From contig CAIYLG010000066.1 in the NCBI GenBank assembly GCA_903927025.1, positions 1 through 43,435 of the forward strand: DNA of 43,435 nt, written 5' to 3'. This document shows, in pieces, positions 35,260 through 43,435 of the stretch. The notes under the pieces were generated by a model. That model made no database searches, had not been told where the DNA came from, and saw nothing but the letters and a program-made list of their open reading frames with translations. The stretch's first letter is position 1. Every line of letters begins with the position of its first letter. This DNA is from an uncultured Armatimonadota bacterium. Its GTDB lineage: Bacteria; Armatimonadota; Fimbriimonadia; Fimbriimonadales; Fimbriimonadaceae. The translations under genes and the position numbers were made by a program.

Positions 35260-36014
35260 GAAAGCGACTTCTGCCATTTTTAGCGCTCCTCGCTGGGGTT
35301 GGTCTGGCCCAGACTTGGACCGACCACCGCGGTCTTACTGCGACTTTTCAGTCTCTGCGAGCTCTGACCAGCAAGAGCCCAAAACGGCACCTTTCCATGA
35401 TTGGAAAAGTAGAAATTGTTTCGGTGCCGCAGGGCCTAACGATGCGATCCGACACGATGGATATCGACGCGGTTCCCGATCCGAAGAACCCGAACGCGTA
35501 CCTGGTTCAATCCGCCCAGTCCAAAGGGCACGTTTCTATCCTCAAGCAGGTGAAGGGAGCAAAGGGACTCCAAACCACAAAGATTGACGGCACCCAGGCG
35601 GACTACCTTGCGGGAACGGTCGAGAGCGTGATCAAGATGACGGGACCGGTGAACCTTGTCAGCCTGGATGAGCAGCAGAGGCAGACCCTTGCCGCGACCG
35701 GGAAAACAGCGACGGCTTACATGGAGCCAGCCGCCAAAACGAGTCTTGATGATGGTCTCCGACGGGCGCAAATGGACGGAGACGTTCACCTGACCTTAGT
35801 TCAGCGGGACGCTCAGACCAAACAGGCAACCCTCATCCGGGCCTACTCAGACCATATGCTCGTGGAGAACATTGGCAAGGGCCGCAGGGTCACCCTGACC
35901 GGAAATGTGAAGGTGTTCACGGATTCCAACGTTGAACTTTCCGGCATTCAAAAGGCTGTGCTTACCCAGGATGCCAACGGGGTTTACGCGCTGCACACAT
36001 CGGAGCAACCATGA
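35256..36014 (+). CDS. OstA/LptA-like periplasmic protein A
   Basis: 252 residues from ATG overlapping the previous stop (ATGA). Signal peptide RKRLLPFLALLAGVGLAQT. The OstA-like jellyroll is seen in KVEIVSVPQGLTMRSDTMDI, the repeated MTGPVNLVSLD, and VTLTGNVKVFTDSNVELSGI. LptA proteins form the periplasmic bridge that carries LPS. This copy is longer than typical LptA (about 185) and may contain two half-jellyrolls. Next gene starts inside its stop codon (ATGA). Confidence 0.75.
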   Translation: MRKRLLPFLALLAGVGLAQTWTDHRGLTATFQSLRALTSKSPKRHLSMIGKVEIVSVPQGLTMRSDTMDIDAVPDPKNPNAYLVQSAQSKGHVSILKQVKGAKGLQTTKIDGTQADYLAGTVESVIKMTGPVNLVSLDEQQRQTLAATGKTATAYMEPAAKTSLDDGLRRAQMDGDVHLTLVQRDAQTKQATLIRAYSDHMLVENIGKGRRVTLTGNVKVFTDSNVELSGIQKAVLTQDANGVYALHTSEQP

Positions 36015-36943
36015 GAATCCTAATCGCAGCGGCAGTCCTCGCCACCCTCCCGGGGCTCCAAGGCGGCTCGGCACTGACCTTTGTTGTCGGTGGAAGCCGA
36101 TTTGTGGTTTCCAACTTTTCATCGGGAGATCTGGACGGACTGCAGACTGGCAGCAAAGAAAAGCACTTCTCGGTAGTTGGAAGTCTTGCCAAAGTCTTCT
36201 CACCCGACCAAGGGTTTACTGCACTTGGCAAGAGTATGGACTTCACGATCACCGAGACCGACCCCAAGATCGTGACGGTGAAAAGCGGACTGATTGACGG
36301 ATCCGCATTGATCATCTTCGACTCGGAAACTGCAGATAAAGCCGCTCAGGAACGGGCTCAAAAGGCAGGCAAGCCAGCACCGGCACCTCGGCCCGAATCC
36401 AGTCACATTGAACTTCACTCCGAGCGACTGACGTACAGCGGATCCTCTGAAAAGGGAACGTTGGAGCTCCCTCTGCCGTGGACGATCACAGACTCGACTC
36501 GTGGCACTGCGATCAAAGGTGTCCAGAAGACGCCAGTCACATTCGACGTAGAGCAGGACCTGACCGTGTCCGGCACGAAGGGAGTGTTTGACCTTGGCAA
36601 GGACAAAACCGGCAAGTTTGGACAGCTAAAAACCGGCGTGATCGAGGGGCCCGTCAGCTTCAGCATTGTTCGAAAGGAGACACCAAGAGGAACATCGACT
36701 CCTTCGGTGAGTCGTTATACGGGCGTTGCCGATCGGCTGGTCGTGGACCTGACGACGTCCCCAGGAACCCTTGTGGCGCGTGGACACGTTGTGGTGGATG
36801 CGGACACGCCAGAAATTAAGAATGCCCACTTTGTGGAGGATCAGGTCACGATTGAACTCGATGACCAGATGCAGCCGCTTAGGATTCGCTTTGGTGGAAG
36901 TCCCGCTAAGACAACGGTAACGCCGAGAGGCGGTGGAAAATGA
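36011..36943 (+). CDS. OstA/LptA-like periplasmic protein B
   Basis: 310 residues with a signal peptide (MRILIAAAVLATLPGLQGGS). Beta-rich throughout with OstA-like strands (FTITETDPKIVTVKSGLIDG; PGTLVARGHVVVDADTPEIK). A Lys/Pro/Ala-rich loop is at about 115-133. Only weak family identity; placed by operon position between LptA-like A and LptB and by overall fold. It overlaps lptB by 4 bp (ATGA). Two bridge-like proteins in a row is unusual. Confidence 0.65.
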   Translation: MRILIAAAVLATLPGLQGGSALTFVVGGSRFVVSNFSSGDLDGLQTGSKEKHFSVVGSLAKVFSPDQGFTALGKSMDFTITETDPKIVTVKSGLIDGSALIIFDSETADKAAQERAQKAGKPAPAPRPESSHIELHSERLTYSGSSEKGTLELPLPWTITDSTRGTAIKGVQKTPVTFDVEQDLTVSGTKGVFDLGKDKTGKFGQLKTGVIEGPVSFSIVRKETPRGTSTPSVSRYTGVADRLVVDLTTSPGTLVARGHVVVDADTPEIKNAHFVEDQVTIELDDQMQPLRIRFGGSPAKTTVTPRGGGK

Positions 36944-37677
36944 GAATCAGCGGAAAGAACCTAGAGAAGTCGTACCGAGGCCGACGTGTGGTCAACGGGG
37001 TGAACTTCGATATCAGCCAGGGTGAAATCGTGGGACTCCTCGGTCCGAACGGGGCGGGCAAAACCACAACCTTTTATATGACGGTTGGTTTGGTGAAGCC
37101 TTCCGCTGGTCAGGTTTTTTTCGATGATGTCGACGTGTCCAAGTGGCCGATGTACAAGCGCGCCAGGGCCGGAGTTGGCTATCTTCCTCAGGAGCCAAGC
37201 GTCTTTCGAAAGCTAACGGTGGAAGACAACCTCCGCTTAGTGCTCCAACTGGCACACAAAACCAAGAAGGAGTCCGACGCAAAGATAGAGGAGCTTTCTG
37301 AAGAGCTGCATATCAAGAAGATTCTTCAGAGCACCGGCAACGTGCTCAGCGGCGGCGAGCGACGCCGTGTTGAGATTGCGCGGGCGCTGGCGACCGAGCC
37401 CAAATTCATTCTGCTCGACGAGCCGTTCGCAGGCATTGACCCCGTCACAATCGAAGAGATTCAGTCGATCCTGTTTCAGCTCAGGCAGCGAAACATTGGC
37501 ATCCTGATCACTGACCACAACGTTGGCGCGACCCTAAGAATCACCGACCGAAACTACATCCTGACCGACGGAAAGATTCTTGCGGCTGGTTCCAGCCAAG
37601 AGATCGCCGATAACGAAATGGTGCGCAAGCACTATCTGGGGCAACAGTTCGACTACAACGAGGGAACCAACGAGTGA
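36940..37677 (+). CDS. lptB: LPS-export ABC ATPase LptB
   Basis: 245 residues. Walker A GPNGAGKTTT, Q-loop YLPQEPSVFRKLTVEDN, signature LSGGERRRVEIARAL, Walker B FILLDEPFAGIDP, H-loop ITDHNVGATL. The LTVEDN and FAGIDPVTIEEIQ runs are typical LptB. It powers LPS extraction with LptF/LptG from the inner membrane. Start ATG overlaps the previous stop. An lptF/G-type gene follows after 16 bp. Confidence 0.96.
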   Translation: MRISGKNLEKSYRGRRVVNGVNFDISQGEIVGLLGPNGAGKTTTFYMTVGLVKPSAGQVFFDDVDVSKWPMYKRARAGVGYLPQEPSVFRKLTVEDNLRLVLQLAHKTKKESDAKIEELSEELHIKKILQSTGNVLSGGERRRVEIARALATEPKFILLDEPFAGIDPVTIEEIQSILFQLRQRNIGILITDHNVGATLRITDRNYILTDGKILAAGSSQEIADNEMVRKHYLGQQFDYNEGTNE

Positions 37678-37693
37678 CGCTGGCGGAATTGCG

Positions 37694-38785
37694 TTGAAGC
37701 AGATTGATCGGCTGGTCATCAAGGAGCTGCTGGGCCCTTGGATTTTCGGTGTCGCGATGTTCTCGGCCCTGCTGATGGCGGCGACGTACCTCAACAAGAT
37801 TGCCGAGTACGTGGTTCGTGGTCTGTCTCCGGTGATCATCGGCAAAATCACGCTGCTTCTGATGCCGGCAATTTTGGCAAAGACGTTCGCGATGTCGATG
37901 TTGCTGTCGTCGCTGCTGGCCTTTGGCCGGCTTAGCTCGGACAGCGAAGTCACCGCGCTTCGGGCAGCCGGAGCCAGTGTTCCCCGCATCGTTCGCCCCG
38001 TCTTTCTGTTCTCCCTTCTTGTTGCCGCGGTCACCTTCTTTGTCAATGACCAGGTGGCACCACCCGCCGAGCGAACATCGCTCGCGATGGTGATGTCCAT
38101 CGACAATCTTCAGAGCAAGGCGGGAGCACCAGTGTTCTTCCCGATCGACGGTGCCCTTGTCGTCGCCCAGAGGTTTGATACGCTCAACAGCAAGCTGTTT
38201 GGCGTGACGCTGGTGGTAGCCGACAAGAACGGCGACCCCACGCTGTACATGCACTGCAAGGAATTGGAGTACCACCGGGATACGCAGGAGTGGCACATAC
38301 GCGGTGGTGCCTCACTGGTTCCAGCGGATGGCGGAGTGCGCAGCGACGTTGCCGAGGCCTGGCCCAAGGACGTTCCGAAGCCAAAAGTTTCGCCGCAAGA
38401 TATTGCTACGATCAACAATAAGGACATGGACGTCTATTCCATGGCAGACGCCGTCGCTCAGATTGAGAGCGGCCGACGCAATGGAACGCTCGATCAGAAG
38501 ACAATTCGCAACCTAGAATTTGGATACTGGAATAAGATCTCAGTAGCACTTGCGGCGATTGTGTTTGGAACGCTGGGCGCCGTGCTTGGAATTCGGAACC
38601 AGCGGACGAACGCGTCCACTGGATTTGCCCTTGCAGTCGCCATCATCTTTGGCTATTTCATGGTGGTGAATTTCATGAACGTTTGGGCACTGAATGGAAT
38701 ATTGCCGCCTTGGGTGGCAAGCTTTGCGCCGGTTGTAGTCGGCATGGTTTGTTCTTGCTTCATGATGTGGCGTCGCAACCAGTAG
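37694..38785 (+). CDS. LptF/LptG-type (YjgP/YjgQ) permease
   Basis: 363 residues from TTG 37694, preceded by GGCGGA; upstream in-frame codons overlap lptB. Six membrane helices surround a large periplasmic jellyroll (about 130-260). First helices LGPWIFGVAMFSALLMAATY and FAMSMLLSSLLAFGRLSSDS with EVTALRAAGAS are signature. Only one LptF/G gene is present, so it may work as a homodimer or the partner is elsewhere. The C-terminal four helices are intact. Confidence 0.92.
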   Translation: MKQIDRLVIKELLGPWIFGVAMFSALLMAATYLNKIAEYVVRGLSPVIIGKITLLLMPAILAKTFAMSMLLSSLLAFGRLSSDSEVTALRAAGASVPRIVRPVFLFSLLVAAVTFFVNDQVAPPAERTSLAMVMSIDNLQSKAGAPVFFPIDGALVVAQRFDTLNSKLFGVTLVVADKNGDPTLYMHCKELEYHRDTQEWHIRGGASLVPADGGVRSDVAEAWPKDVPKPKVSPQDIATINNKDMDVYSMADAVAQIESGRRNGTLDQKTIRNLEFGYWNKISVALAAIVFGTLGAVLGIRNQRTNASTGFALAVAIIFGYFMVVNFMNVWALNGILPPWVASFAPVVVGMVCSCFMMWRRNQ

Positions 38786-38794
38786 TGGCATAAC

Positions 38795-40303
38795 TTGGAA
38801 CCCTCATCAATAGGCTTTTTTATAGTGTTGCTCGTCTCGGGCGGCGGCATTGCCTACCTGGCCGACATGGTGGGCAAGAAGCTGGGCAAAAAGCGGCTCA
38901 GCGTATTCGGACTGCGTCCGAGGCAGACAGCGGCGCTGGGAACCATCTGTCTGGGAGTTTTGATCACGATTGTGACGATCAGCTTCTCCCTCATCGTGAG
39001 CTCCGGAATGCGCCAATCGCTTCTGCACAGCGCAGAAATTCGAAAAGAGCTGCAGGTGCTTACCCTTGAGCAGCAGAGCCGAATTGAGCAGAACAATCAA
39101 CTCACAAAGGCAAATACCACCTTAACTGAGAAAAGCCAGAAAGCCTCTGTTGAGCTAGAAAAGCGACAGAACGACCTCGTTAGAACGAAGCTCCAGCTTC
39201 AAGAACTGAACCAAAAGATTGGTGGACTGCAGGGGAGAATCAAGACCCTTACCACCGATGCCCAGCGAAAGAAGCGGGCGCTTGAGAATGCGAACAAGGC
39301 ACTTCTCACCGCGAATCGCAGCCTCAGCAGCGTCAAGGAAGCGCTAGCGGTGAACACGGCTCGGCTGAAATACGTGTCCAGCGAAAACCAGGCGATGCAG
39401 CACAAGAACCTGGAGCTTGTGGAAACGACCGATAAGCTTAAAGCCGCACAGATTAAGCTCCAATCGGACAAGGATGAGCTAGAGGCAAGCGTCACCACTT
39501 TAAAGCGGAATCTCACCGACCTGCAGGAGAAAGAGAATCAAGCTCAAGCAGGACTCACGAAGGCCCAGGCAGACCTCGCCAAAGTCCAGGGTCAGCTTCA
39601 GACCGCTACCGAGAGGCTTGCCGCGACCCAGGCAAAGCTTGATGAGGATGACCGAAAGGTCGGCCTCTTGATGAATATCTCAGACGTCTCCCGCAAACAG
39701 CCCCTGATCTATCGCATCAACGAAGAGGTCGCCCGGGTGAAGGTCCCCTCAGGAGTGAGTCAAAGCGCCGCAAACGGAGCGATCACGCTGCTTCTGCGTC
39801 GGGCAAGAGTTGCCGCCCAGCAGCGGGGAGCGACCCGTGTGGCGGTCTTTGATCACGAGGGGCTTTCGGGTGAGGCACTCGTGCGATTGGCCGTATCGCA
39901 GCTCCTGGGCGCCCGTAGCGGCCAGGTTGTCATCGGCCGGTCCAGTCTGAACGCATTTCGCGGAGAACCGGTTTCCCTGGAACTCTTTGTCCTGCCCGAT
40001 CGCCTCGTCTATCTGTCCGGCCAAATGGTTGCCGAGACGGTGATCGACGCGGGTCGAGGCGATGCCGCCATCTACCAGCAATTAACCGCGTTCCTCCAGG
40101 AGAAGGTCAGCCAGAAAGCGATGAAGGATGGGATGATTCCGCTGTCCAACAGCGATATTTCGTTTGGACAGGTTTCGCAGTCAGACGTTCTGCAGCTAAT
40201 CGCCCAGCTGCACAATGCCAACCGCACGATTCGACTTCAAGCCCACGCAACTGCGGACACCTACGCCGCTGACGCTCTGAAGCTTGAGTTCCGGCTCCGG
40301 TGA
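38795..40303 (+). CDS. DUF3084 membrane coiled-coil protein
   Basis: 502 residues from TTG. Two N-terminal helices (IGFFIVLLVSGGGIAYLADM and LGTICLGVLITIVTISFSLI) are followed by a long coiled coil (about 80-310) and a C-terminal mixed domain (about 320-500). The KKRLSVFGLRPRQTA linker is typical of DUF3084. The family is known from cyanobacteria and Armatimonadota; function is unknown. It is in the LPS-transport operon, so an envelope role is likely (inference). Confidence 0.85.
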   Translation: MEPSSIGFFIVLLVSGGGIAYLADMVGKKLGKKRLSVFGLRPRQTAALGTICLGVLITIVTISFSLIVSSGMRQSLLHSAEIRKELQVLTLEQQSRIEQNNQLTKANTTLTEKSQKASVELEKRQNDLVRTKLQLQELNQKIGGLQGRIKTLTTDAQRKKRALENANKALLTANRSLSSVKEALAVNTARLKYVSSENQAMQHKNLELVETTDKLKAAQIKLQSDKDELEASVTTLKRNLTDLQEKENQAQAGLTKAQADLAKVQGQLQTATERLAATQAKLDEDDRKVGLLMNISDVSRKQPLIYRINEEVARVKVPSGVSQSAANGAITLLLRRARVAAQQRGATRVAVFDHEGLSGEALVRLAVSQLLGARSGQVVIGRSSLNAFRGEPVSLELFVLPDRLVYLSGQMVAETVIDAGRGDAAIYQQLTAFLQEKVSQKAMKDGMIPLSNSDISFGQVSQSDVLQLIAQLHNANRTIRLQAHATADTYAADALKLEFRLR

Positions 40304-40306
40304 ATC

Positions 40307-40723
40307 ATGAACGACAAGACCGTGCTCGCGATTGATCCTGGGTCTTCCAAGTGCGGCATGGCGCTTGTCCATCGGTTGGAATCTGGACAGCTGGACCTAC
40401 TCTGGAGAACGATATCGCCTTCTGAAGATCTGATTGTCAACCTCAGAAAGGCAGAGTCGATTCGGCCGTTTGCGCTCATCGTGGTCGGAAATGGGACGAC
40501 GAGCGAAAATGTGTCTCGACGGATTCGCGACGAGGCGGTTGGAGCGGCAATTCTCGTTGTGGATGAGAAGGAAACGACCCTCCAGGCACGTGAAAGGTAC
40601 TGGATGAACACCAGGCGCACCGGGTGGCGCAGGTTCCTTCCTGCCACGCTCCAGGTTCCACCTGAGCCAATTGACGACTTTGCCGCATACATTCTTGCGG
40701 AACGTGTTCTGCAGTCCTCTTGA
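40307..40723 (+). CDS. RuvX/YqgF-like RNase H-fold protein
   Basis: 138 residues from ATG, 3 bp after the DUF3084 stop. Motifs for a RuvC/YqgF-like nuclease are AIDPGSSKCGMALV (first Asp), ALIVVGNGT (strand 4), VVDEKETTLQARERYW and PIDDFAAYIL (last Asp pair). The YqgF family trims pre-16S rRNA or acts on Holliday junctions. It is translationally tied to an envelope operon, which is unusual. Similar short RNase H-fold proteins occur in this position in related genomes by my recollection, not checked. Confidence 0.75.
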   Translation: MNDKTVLAIDPGSSKCGMALVHRLESGQLDLLWRTISPSEDLIVNLRKAESIRPFALIVVGNGTTSENVSRRIRDEAVGAAILVVDEKETTLQARERYWMNTRRTGWRRFLPATLQVPPEPIDDFAAYILAERVLQSS

Positions 40724-40738
40724 CCCTTTTCCTCAAGT

Positions 40739-40767
40739 TTGATATTGTTATGTTTTCAGCCTAAAAC
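40739..40767 (+). promoter_or_regulatory. Sigma-70-type promoter for typA
   Basis: -35 TTGATA (40739-40744), spacer 17 bp, -10 TAAAAC (40762-40767), with transcript start predicted near 40774 and ATG at 40794. The 70-bp gap is otherwise A/T-rich and has no terminator visible. Confidence 0.5.
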
Positions 40768-40793
40768 TTGGTCTCTACTCCAAGCCGGGTAAA

Positions 40794-42635
40794 ATGTTGG
40801 TTATGCCCTCCAACATTCGCAACATAGGCATCATTGCGCACGTCGATCACGGTAAGACGACGCTTGTCGACGCCATCTTCAAACAGGCCGGTCTCTTCCG
40901 GGAGAACCAGCACATGGGCGTGCGAATTATGGACTCCAACGACTTGGAGCGTGAGAAGGGCATCACGATCCTCTCCAAAGTTGCGTCGGTCCACTACAAA
41001 GACTATAAGATCAACATCGTTGACACCCCCGGCCACGCTGACTTTGGTGGCGAGGTGGAGCGTGTGCTCTCGATGGTTGACGGCGTCCTCCTCATTGTCG
41101 ATGCGAACGAGGGCCCAATGCCTCAGACGCGATTTGTGCTCAAGAAGGCGTTTGAGAACGGCCTTAAGCCGATTGTGTGCATCAACAAAATCGACCGAGA
41201 GAACGCACGTCCGCTCCATGCGTACGATAAAACCCTCGACCTTTTCATTGATCTCGGCGCCAATGAGGACGACCTCTTCTTCCCTCACCTATACACGTCC
41301 GGTCACGGCGGATTTGCTCGTGTGAGCCCAGACGGAAGCGAAAAGGATATGCGAGAGCTGTTCGAGATGATCGTGAACTCGGTTCCGCCTCCCAAGGTGG
41401 ACTACGAAGGCGCGTTCCTCCTCCAAGTCAACAACCTCGACTACAGCGAATATCTCGGCCGAATGTTTGGCGGAAAGGTTCTTCGAGGAACCGTCAAAGT
41501 TGGGGACCGCGTCCTTCAGCTTCGAGACGGATCGGAGAAGACAGCCGGATTCAACATCACCAAGCTGTGGACGTACGAAGGCATTCAGCTCAAGGAAGTC
41601 GAGTCTATCTCCGCTGGCGAAATCGCAATGATGTCGGGATTGGACAACGTTCTGATCTCAGATACGATTGCCCACGTTGAAGGCGCCAAGGCGATGGCTG
41701 CGATCAAGGTAGAGCCTTCGACTCTGTCGATGAACTTCTACGCCAACAACTCTCCTCTGGCGAGCAAAGACGGCGGCAAGTTCCTCACCATTCACAAGAT
41801 TCGAGAGCGTGTTGAGAAAGAGGAAGCGGTCAGCGTTTCCATCAAGATCGACCCGAACACCGAGAGCGATACCGTTAAAGTCAAGGCTCGCGGTGAGCTC
41901 CAGCTTGCCATTCTGATTGAGACGATGAGACGTGAAGGGTTCGAGATGCAGATCTCCCGCCCTCAGGTTATCTTCCAGCGCAACGAGCAGAACAAGATTG
42001 AAGAACCTTGTGAAATTGCAATTCTGGAAATGCCGGAAGAGGCAGTCGGCACGGTTATGGAAGACCTCAGCCGCCGAAAGGGTGAGCTAAGGGACATGCG
42101 GAAGAACGACAACGGCACCACCGTGCTGGAGTACGCGATTCCTACTCGAGGCCTTATCGGCTTCCGTTCCAACTACCTCACCATGACTCGCGGCCTTGGC
42201 ATCATCTCTTCCCTCTTCGATGGCTATCAGCCGTACAAGGGCGAGATTCTTGGTCGAACTCAGGGATCCCTGATCTCCAAGGATACGGGCAAGCTCACAC
42301 GGTACGCCTATGAGGACGTGATGGAGCGAGGAACGCTGTTCTACGAAGTGGGAACGGACATCTACTCGGGAATGATTGTCGGCGCCTGTGCTCGAGACGA
42401 AGACATGATTGTCAACGCCACGAAGCAGAAGGCTGCGAACAACATTCGATCGGCAACGTCTGAGCAGACTGCGGCCCTGGACCCACACAAGGAGTTCTCG
42501 CTGGAGCAGGCCCTGTCCTGGCTGCGTGACGATGAACTGCTTGAAGTGACGCCGAAGCAGCTTCGATTCCGAAAGAAGATCCTAGACCACAGCGAGCGCC
42601 GTGTGTCTGAGCGCCGAAGCGAAGTCTTGGTCTAA
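40794..42635 (+). CDS. typA: GTPase TypA/BipA
   Basis: 613 residues from ATG 40794 (ATG 40803 in frame is also possible). G motifs: AHVDHGKTT (G1), [16 protein letters not shown] (G3), NKIDR (G4). Length and the C-terminal [20 protein letters not shown] region match TypA. It is a ribosome-associated translational GTPase involved in 50S assembly and stress growth. Single gene with its own promoter. High codon quality. Confidence 0.96.
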   Translation: MLVMPSNIRNIGIIAHVDHGKTTLVDAIFKQAGLFRENQHMGVRIMDSNDLEREKGITILSKVASVHYKDYKINIVDTPGHADFGGEVERVLSMVDGVLLIVDANEGPMPQTRFVLKKAFENGLKPIVCINKIDRENARPLHAYDKTLDLFIDLGANEDDLFFPHLYTSGHGGFARVSPDGSEKDMRELFEMIVNSVPPPKVDYEGAFLLQVNNLDYSEYLGRMFGGKVLRGTVKVGDRVLQLRDGSEKTAGFNITKLWTYEGIQLKEVESISAGEIAMMSGLDNVLISDTIAHVEGAKAMAAIKVEPSTLSMNFYANNSPLASKDGGKFLTIHKIRERVEKEEAVSVSIKIDPNTESDTVKVKARGELQLAILIETMRREGFEMQISRPQVIFQRNEQNKIEEPCEIAILEMPEEAVGTVMEDLSRRKGELRDMRKNDNGTTVLEYAIPTRGLIGFRSNYLTMTRGLGIISSLFDGYQPYKGEILGRTQGSLISKDTGKLTRYAYEDVMERGTLFYEVGTDIYSGMIVGACARDEDMIVNATKQKAANNIRSATSEQTAALDPHKEFSLEQALSWLRDDELLEVTPKQLRFRKKILDHSERRVSERRSEVLV

Positions 42636-42669
42636 CGACCAAGGCACGCTTCGAGGTTAAACTGTCGAA

Positions 42670-43275
42670 ATGATTCTCGTCATCGACAACTACGACTCCT
42701 TCACCTACAACCTGGTGCAGTATCTGGGCCAGTGCGGGGTGGAGATTGTTGTGCGGCGCAATGACGAGATTGCGCTTGAAGAGATTGAGCGCCTCCGTCC
42801 GGATGGGATCATGCTTTCCCCCGGACCCTGCACTCCCAAAGAGTCGGGCGTCTGCCTCAATATCCTCTCCGCAGCCCTTTCTGATGCCCCGGGCCCGTTT
42901 GGAGTGCCGCTGTTTGGCGTATGCCTTGGACATCAGGCCATTGCTGAGGTCTCAGGGGGCATTGTGCGCCAAGCGCACAACATCATGCACGGAAAGGCCT
43001 CCATGGTCAGTCACGACGGCCAGGGACTATTTGAGGGCATGCCAAACCCATTCCGCGCCATCCGCTATCACTCGCTCATCGTCACGCGAGATTCGATCCC
43101 CGCTGGCTTCATCGTCACTGCGACGTCAGACGACGACCACGAGGTGATGGGATTGCGACATGAGTCGAAGCCGATCGAGGGTGTGCAGTTTCACCCTGAG
43201 TCGGTCCTTACCGAAGAAGGCTTCCGAATCGTGGAAAACTTCGCAAAGCGCGTCGCCATTGCAGTCGCCCGGTAG
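42670..43275 (+). CDS. Anthranilate/aminodeoxychorismate synthase glutamine amidotransferase (TrpG/PabA)
   Basis: 201 residues from ATG. Class I amidotransferase: DNYDSFTYNLVQYL, LSPGPCTPKESG, catalytic Cys85 in FGVCLGHQAIAE, His175 and Glu177 in VQFHPESVLTE. It supplies ammonia for anthranilate or 4-amino-4-deoxychorismate. No synthase partner or other trp/folate gene lies beside it, so which pathway is unclear and a dual role is common. It ends 20 bp before the right-hand hairpin. Confidence 0.93.
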   Translation: MILVIDNYDSFTYNLVQYLGQCGVEIVVRRNDEIALEEIERLRPDGIMLSPGPCTPKESGVCLNILSAALSDAPGPFGVPLFGVCLGHQAIAEVSGGIVRQAHNIMHGKASMVSHDGQGLFEGMPNPFRAIRYHSLIVTRDSIPAGFIVTATSDDDHEVMGLRHESKPIEGVQFHPESVLTEEGFRIVENFAKRVAIAVAR

Positions 43276-43295
43276 CGCTCCAGTTAACACAAAGA

Positions 43296-43324
43296 CAGCC
43301 CAGGCGGAATCGCCTGGGCTGTTT
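43296..43324. terminator. Bidirectional terminator, right copy
   Basis: CAGCCCAGGCG (43296-43306), loop GAAT, CGCCTGGGCTG (43311-43321), extended by one A-T pair, then TTTCGTTTC. It lies between TrpG (plus) and the duplicated gene (minus). The stem is identical to the left copy. Relative to the duplicated gene the loop reads ATTC here but GAAT at the left copy. Confidence 0.85.
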
Positions 43325-43435
43325 CGTTTCTAGGTTGTGTCTGTCTTAGTTGCGGACCACCGTGATGGTTCCCACGTTCTCGTAGACGCCAGGTCCTACT
43401 GTAGGATCGATAACGATCTGTCGTCCTAGCTGAAG
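43311..43435 (-). repeat. Right copy of terminal inverted duplication
   Basis: Reverse complement of 30-154 with two base differences. Includes the gene end, stop, spacer and one terminator arm. Copy is cut by the window edge, so its true extent is unknown. Confidence 0.85.
43346..43435 (-). CDS. 3' end of duplicated unrecognised gene (partial)
   Basis: Reads into the window on the minus strand for 29 codons and ends at TAA (43348-43346). Protein is identical to the last 29 residues of the left-edge copy; the only coding difference in DNA is synonymous. So the two genes are recent paralogues pointing at each other across the window. Confidence 0.6.
   Translation of the reverse strand, partial: LQLGRQIVIDPTVGPGVYENVGTITVVRN

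Noticed and set aside
1-43435. Linear plasmid or phage with terminal inverted repeats
   Set aside because: The terminal match is the end of a protein gene plus a terminator with two base differences, and the content is chromosomal (rlmN, typA, lptB). Duplicated genes at contig ends fit better.

Overview
The window (43,435 bp, GC-rich) looks like a complete chromosomal contig from a diderm bacterium, most probably Armatimonadota and close to Fimbriimonadia. The basis is two DUF1559-type pseudopilins with the N-terminal motif [28 protein letters not shown]-type helix, an LPS-export operon together with a secretin (so an outer membrane is present), many GTG/TTG starts, and a DUF3084/LptB/LptF gene order. 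No rRNA, tRNA, CRISPR or prophage genes were seen. Both ends of the window carry the same gene 3' end plus the same hairpin in inverted orientation, which explains why an assembly would stop there.

Region by region: 1-5.5 kb (minus strand) is a tightly overlapping four-gene operon (SARP/NB-ARC/TPR regulator, cysteine-rich pseudopilin, small lipoprotein, TlpA-like thioredoxin), every junction a 4-bp stop/start overlap. 5.7-6.7 kb is a TetR-DUF4260 pair with two operator-like palindromes. 6.8-7.2 kb is a Nudix hydrolase. 7.3-12.2 kb (minus) is a surface-export locus: a LuxR-type HTH-GAF-PAS regulator, a possible 29-residue peptide, a chaperone-like Ig-fold periplasmic protein and a secretin. 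12.3-15.0 kb is a large secreted subtilase with an unusual oxyanion-hole position. 15.2-21.3 kb (plus) holds three TPR-sulfotransferase paralogues and a DMT-family transporter. 21.5-22.8 kb is a second pseudopilin plus small lipoprotein pair with its own promoter and terminator.

22.8-28.0 kb is the accessory-looking part: a GH29 alpha-L-fucosidase, about 600 bp of 275-bp tandem repeats, a Rieske oxygenase, a RAYT transposase framed by REP-like palindromes (a REPtron) and a ThuA-like protein. 28.0-33.5 kb (minus) carries a Ycf45-like AAA ATPase, an HtrA/DegP protease and a STAND ATPase with TPR-like C-terminus. 33.6-40.7 kb (plus) is a long envelope operon: rlmN, an LptC-like lipoprotein apparently starting at ATC, two OstA/LptA-like proteins, lptB, lptF/G, a DUF3084 coiled-coil protein and a RuvX-like RNase H-fold protein. 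40.7-43.3 kb holds typA/bipA and a TrpG/PabA glutamine amidotransferase, followed by the right-hand hairpin and duplicated gene end.

The most interesting points are: the inverted terminal duplications whose terminator loop is flipped; the repeated pseudopilin-lipoprotein module with a linked thiol oxidoreductase; the REPtron and neighbouring 275-bp repeats; the triple sulfotransferase locus; and probable ATC and CTG initiation codons at two genes.
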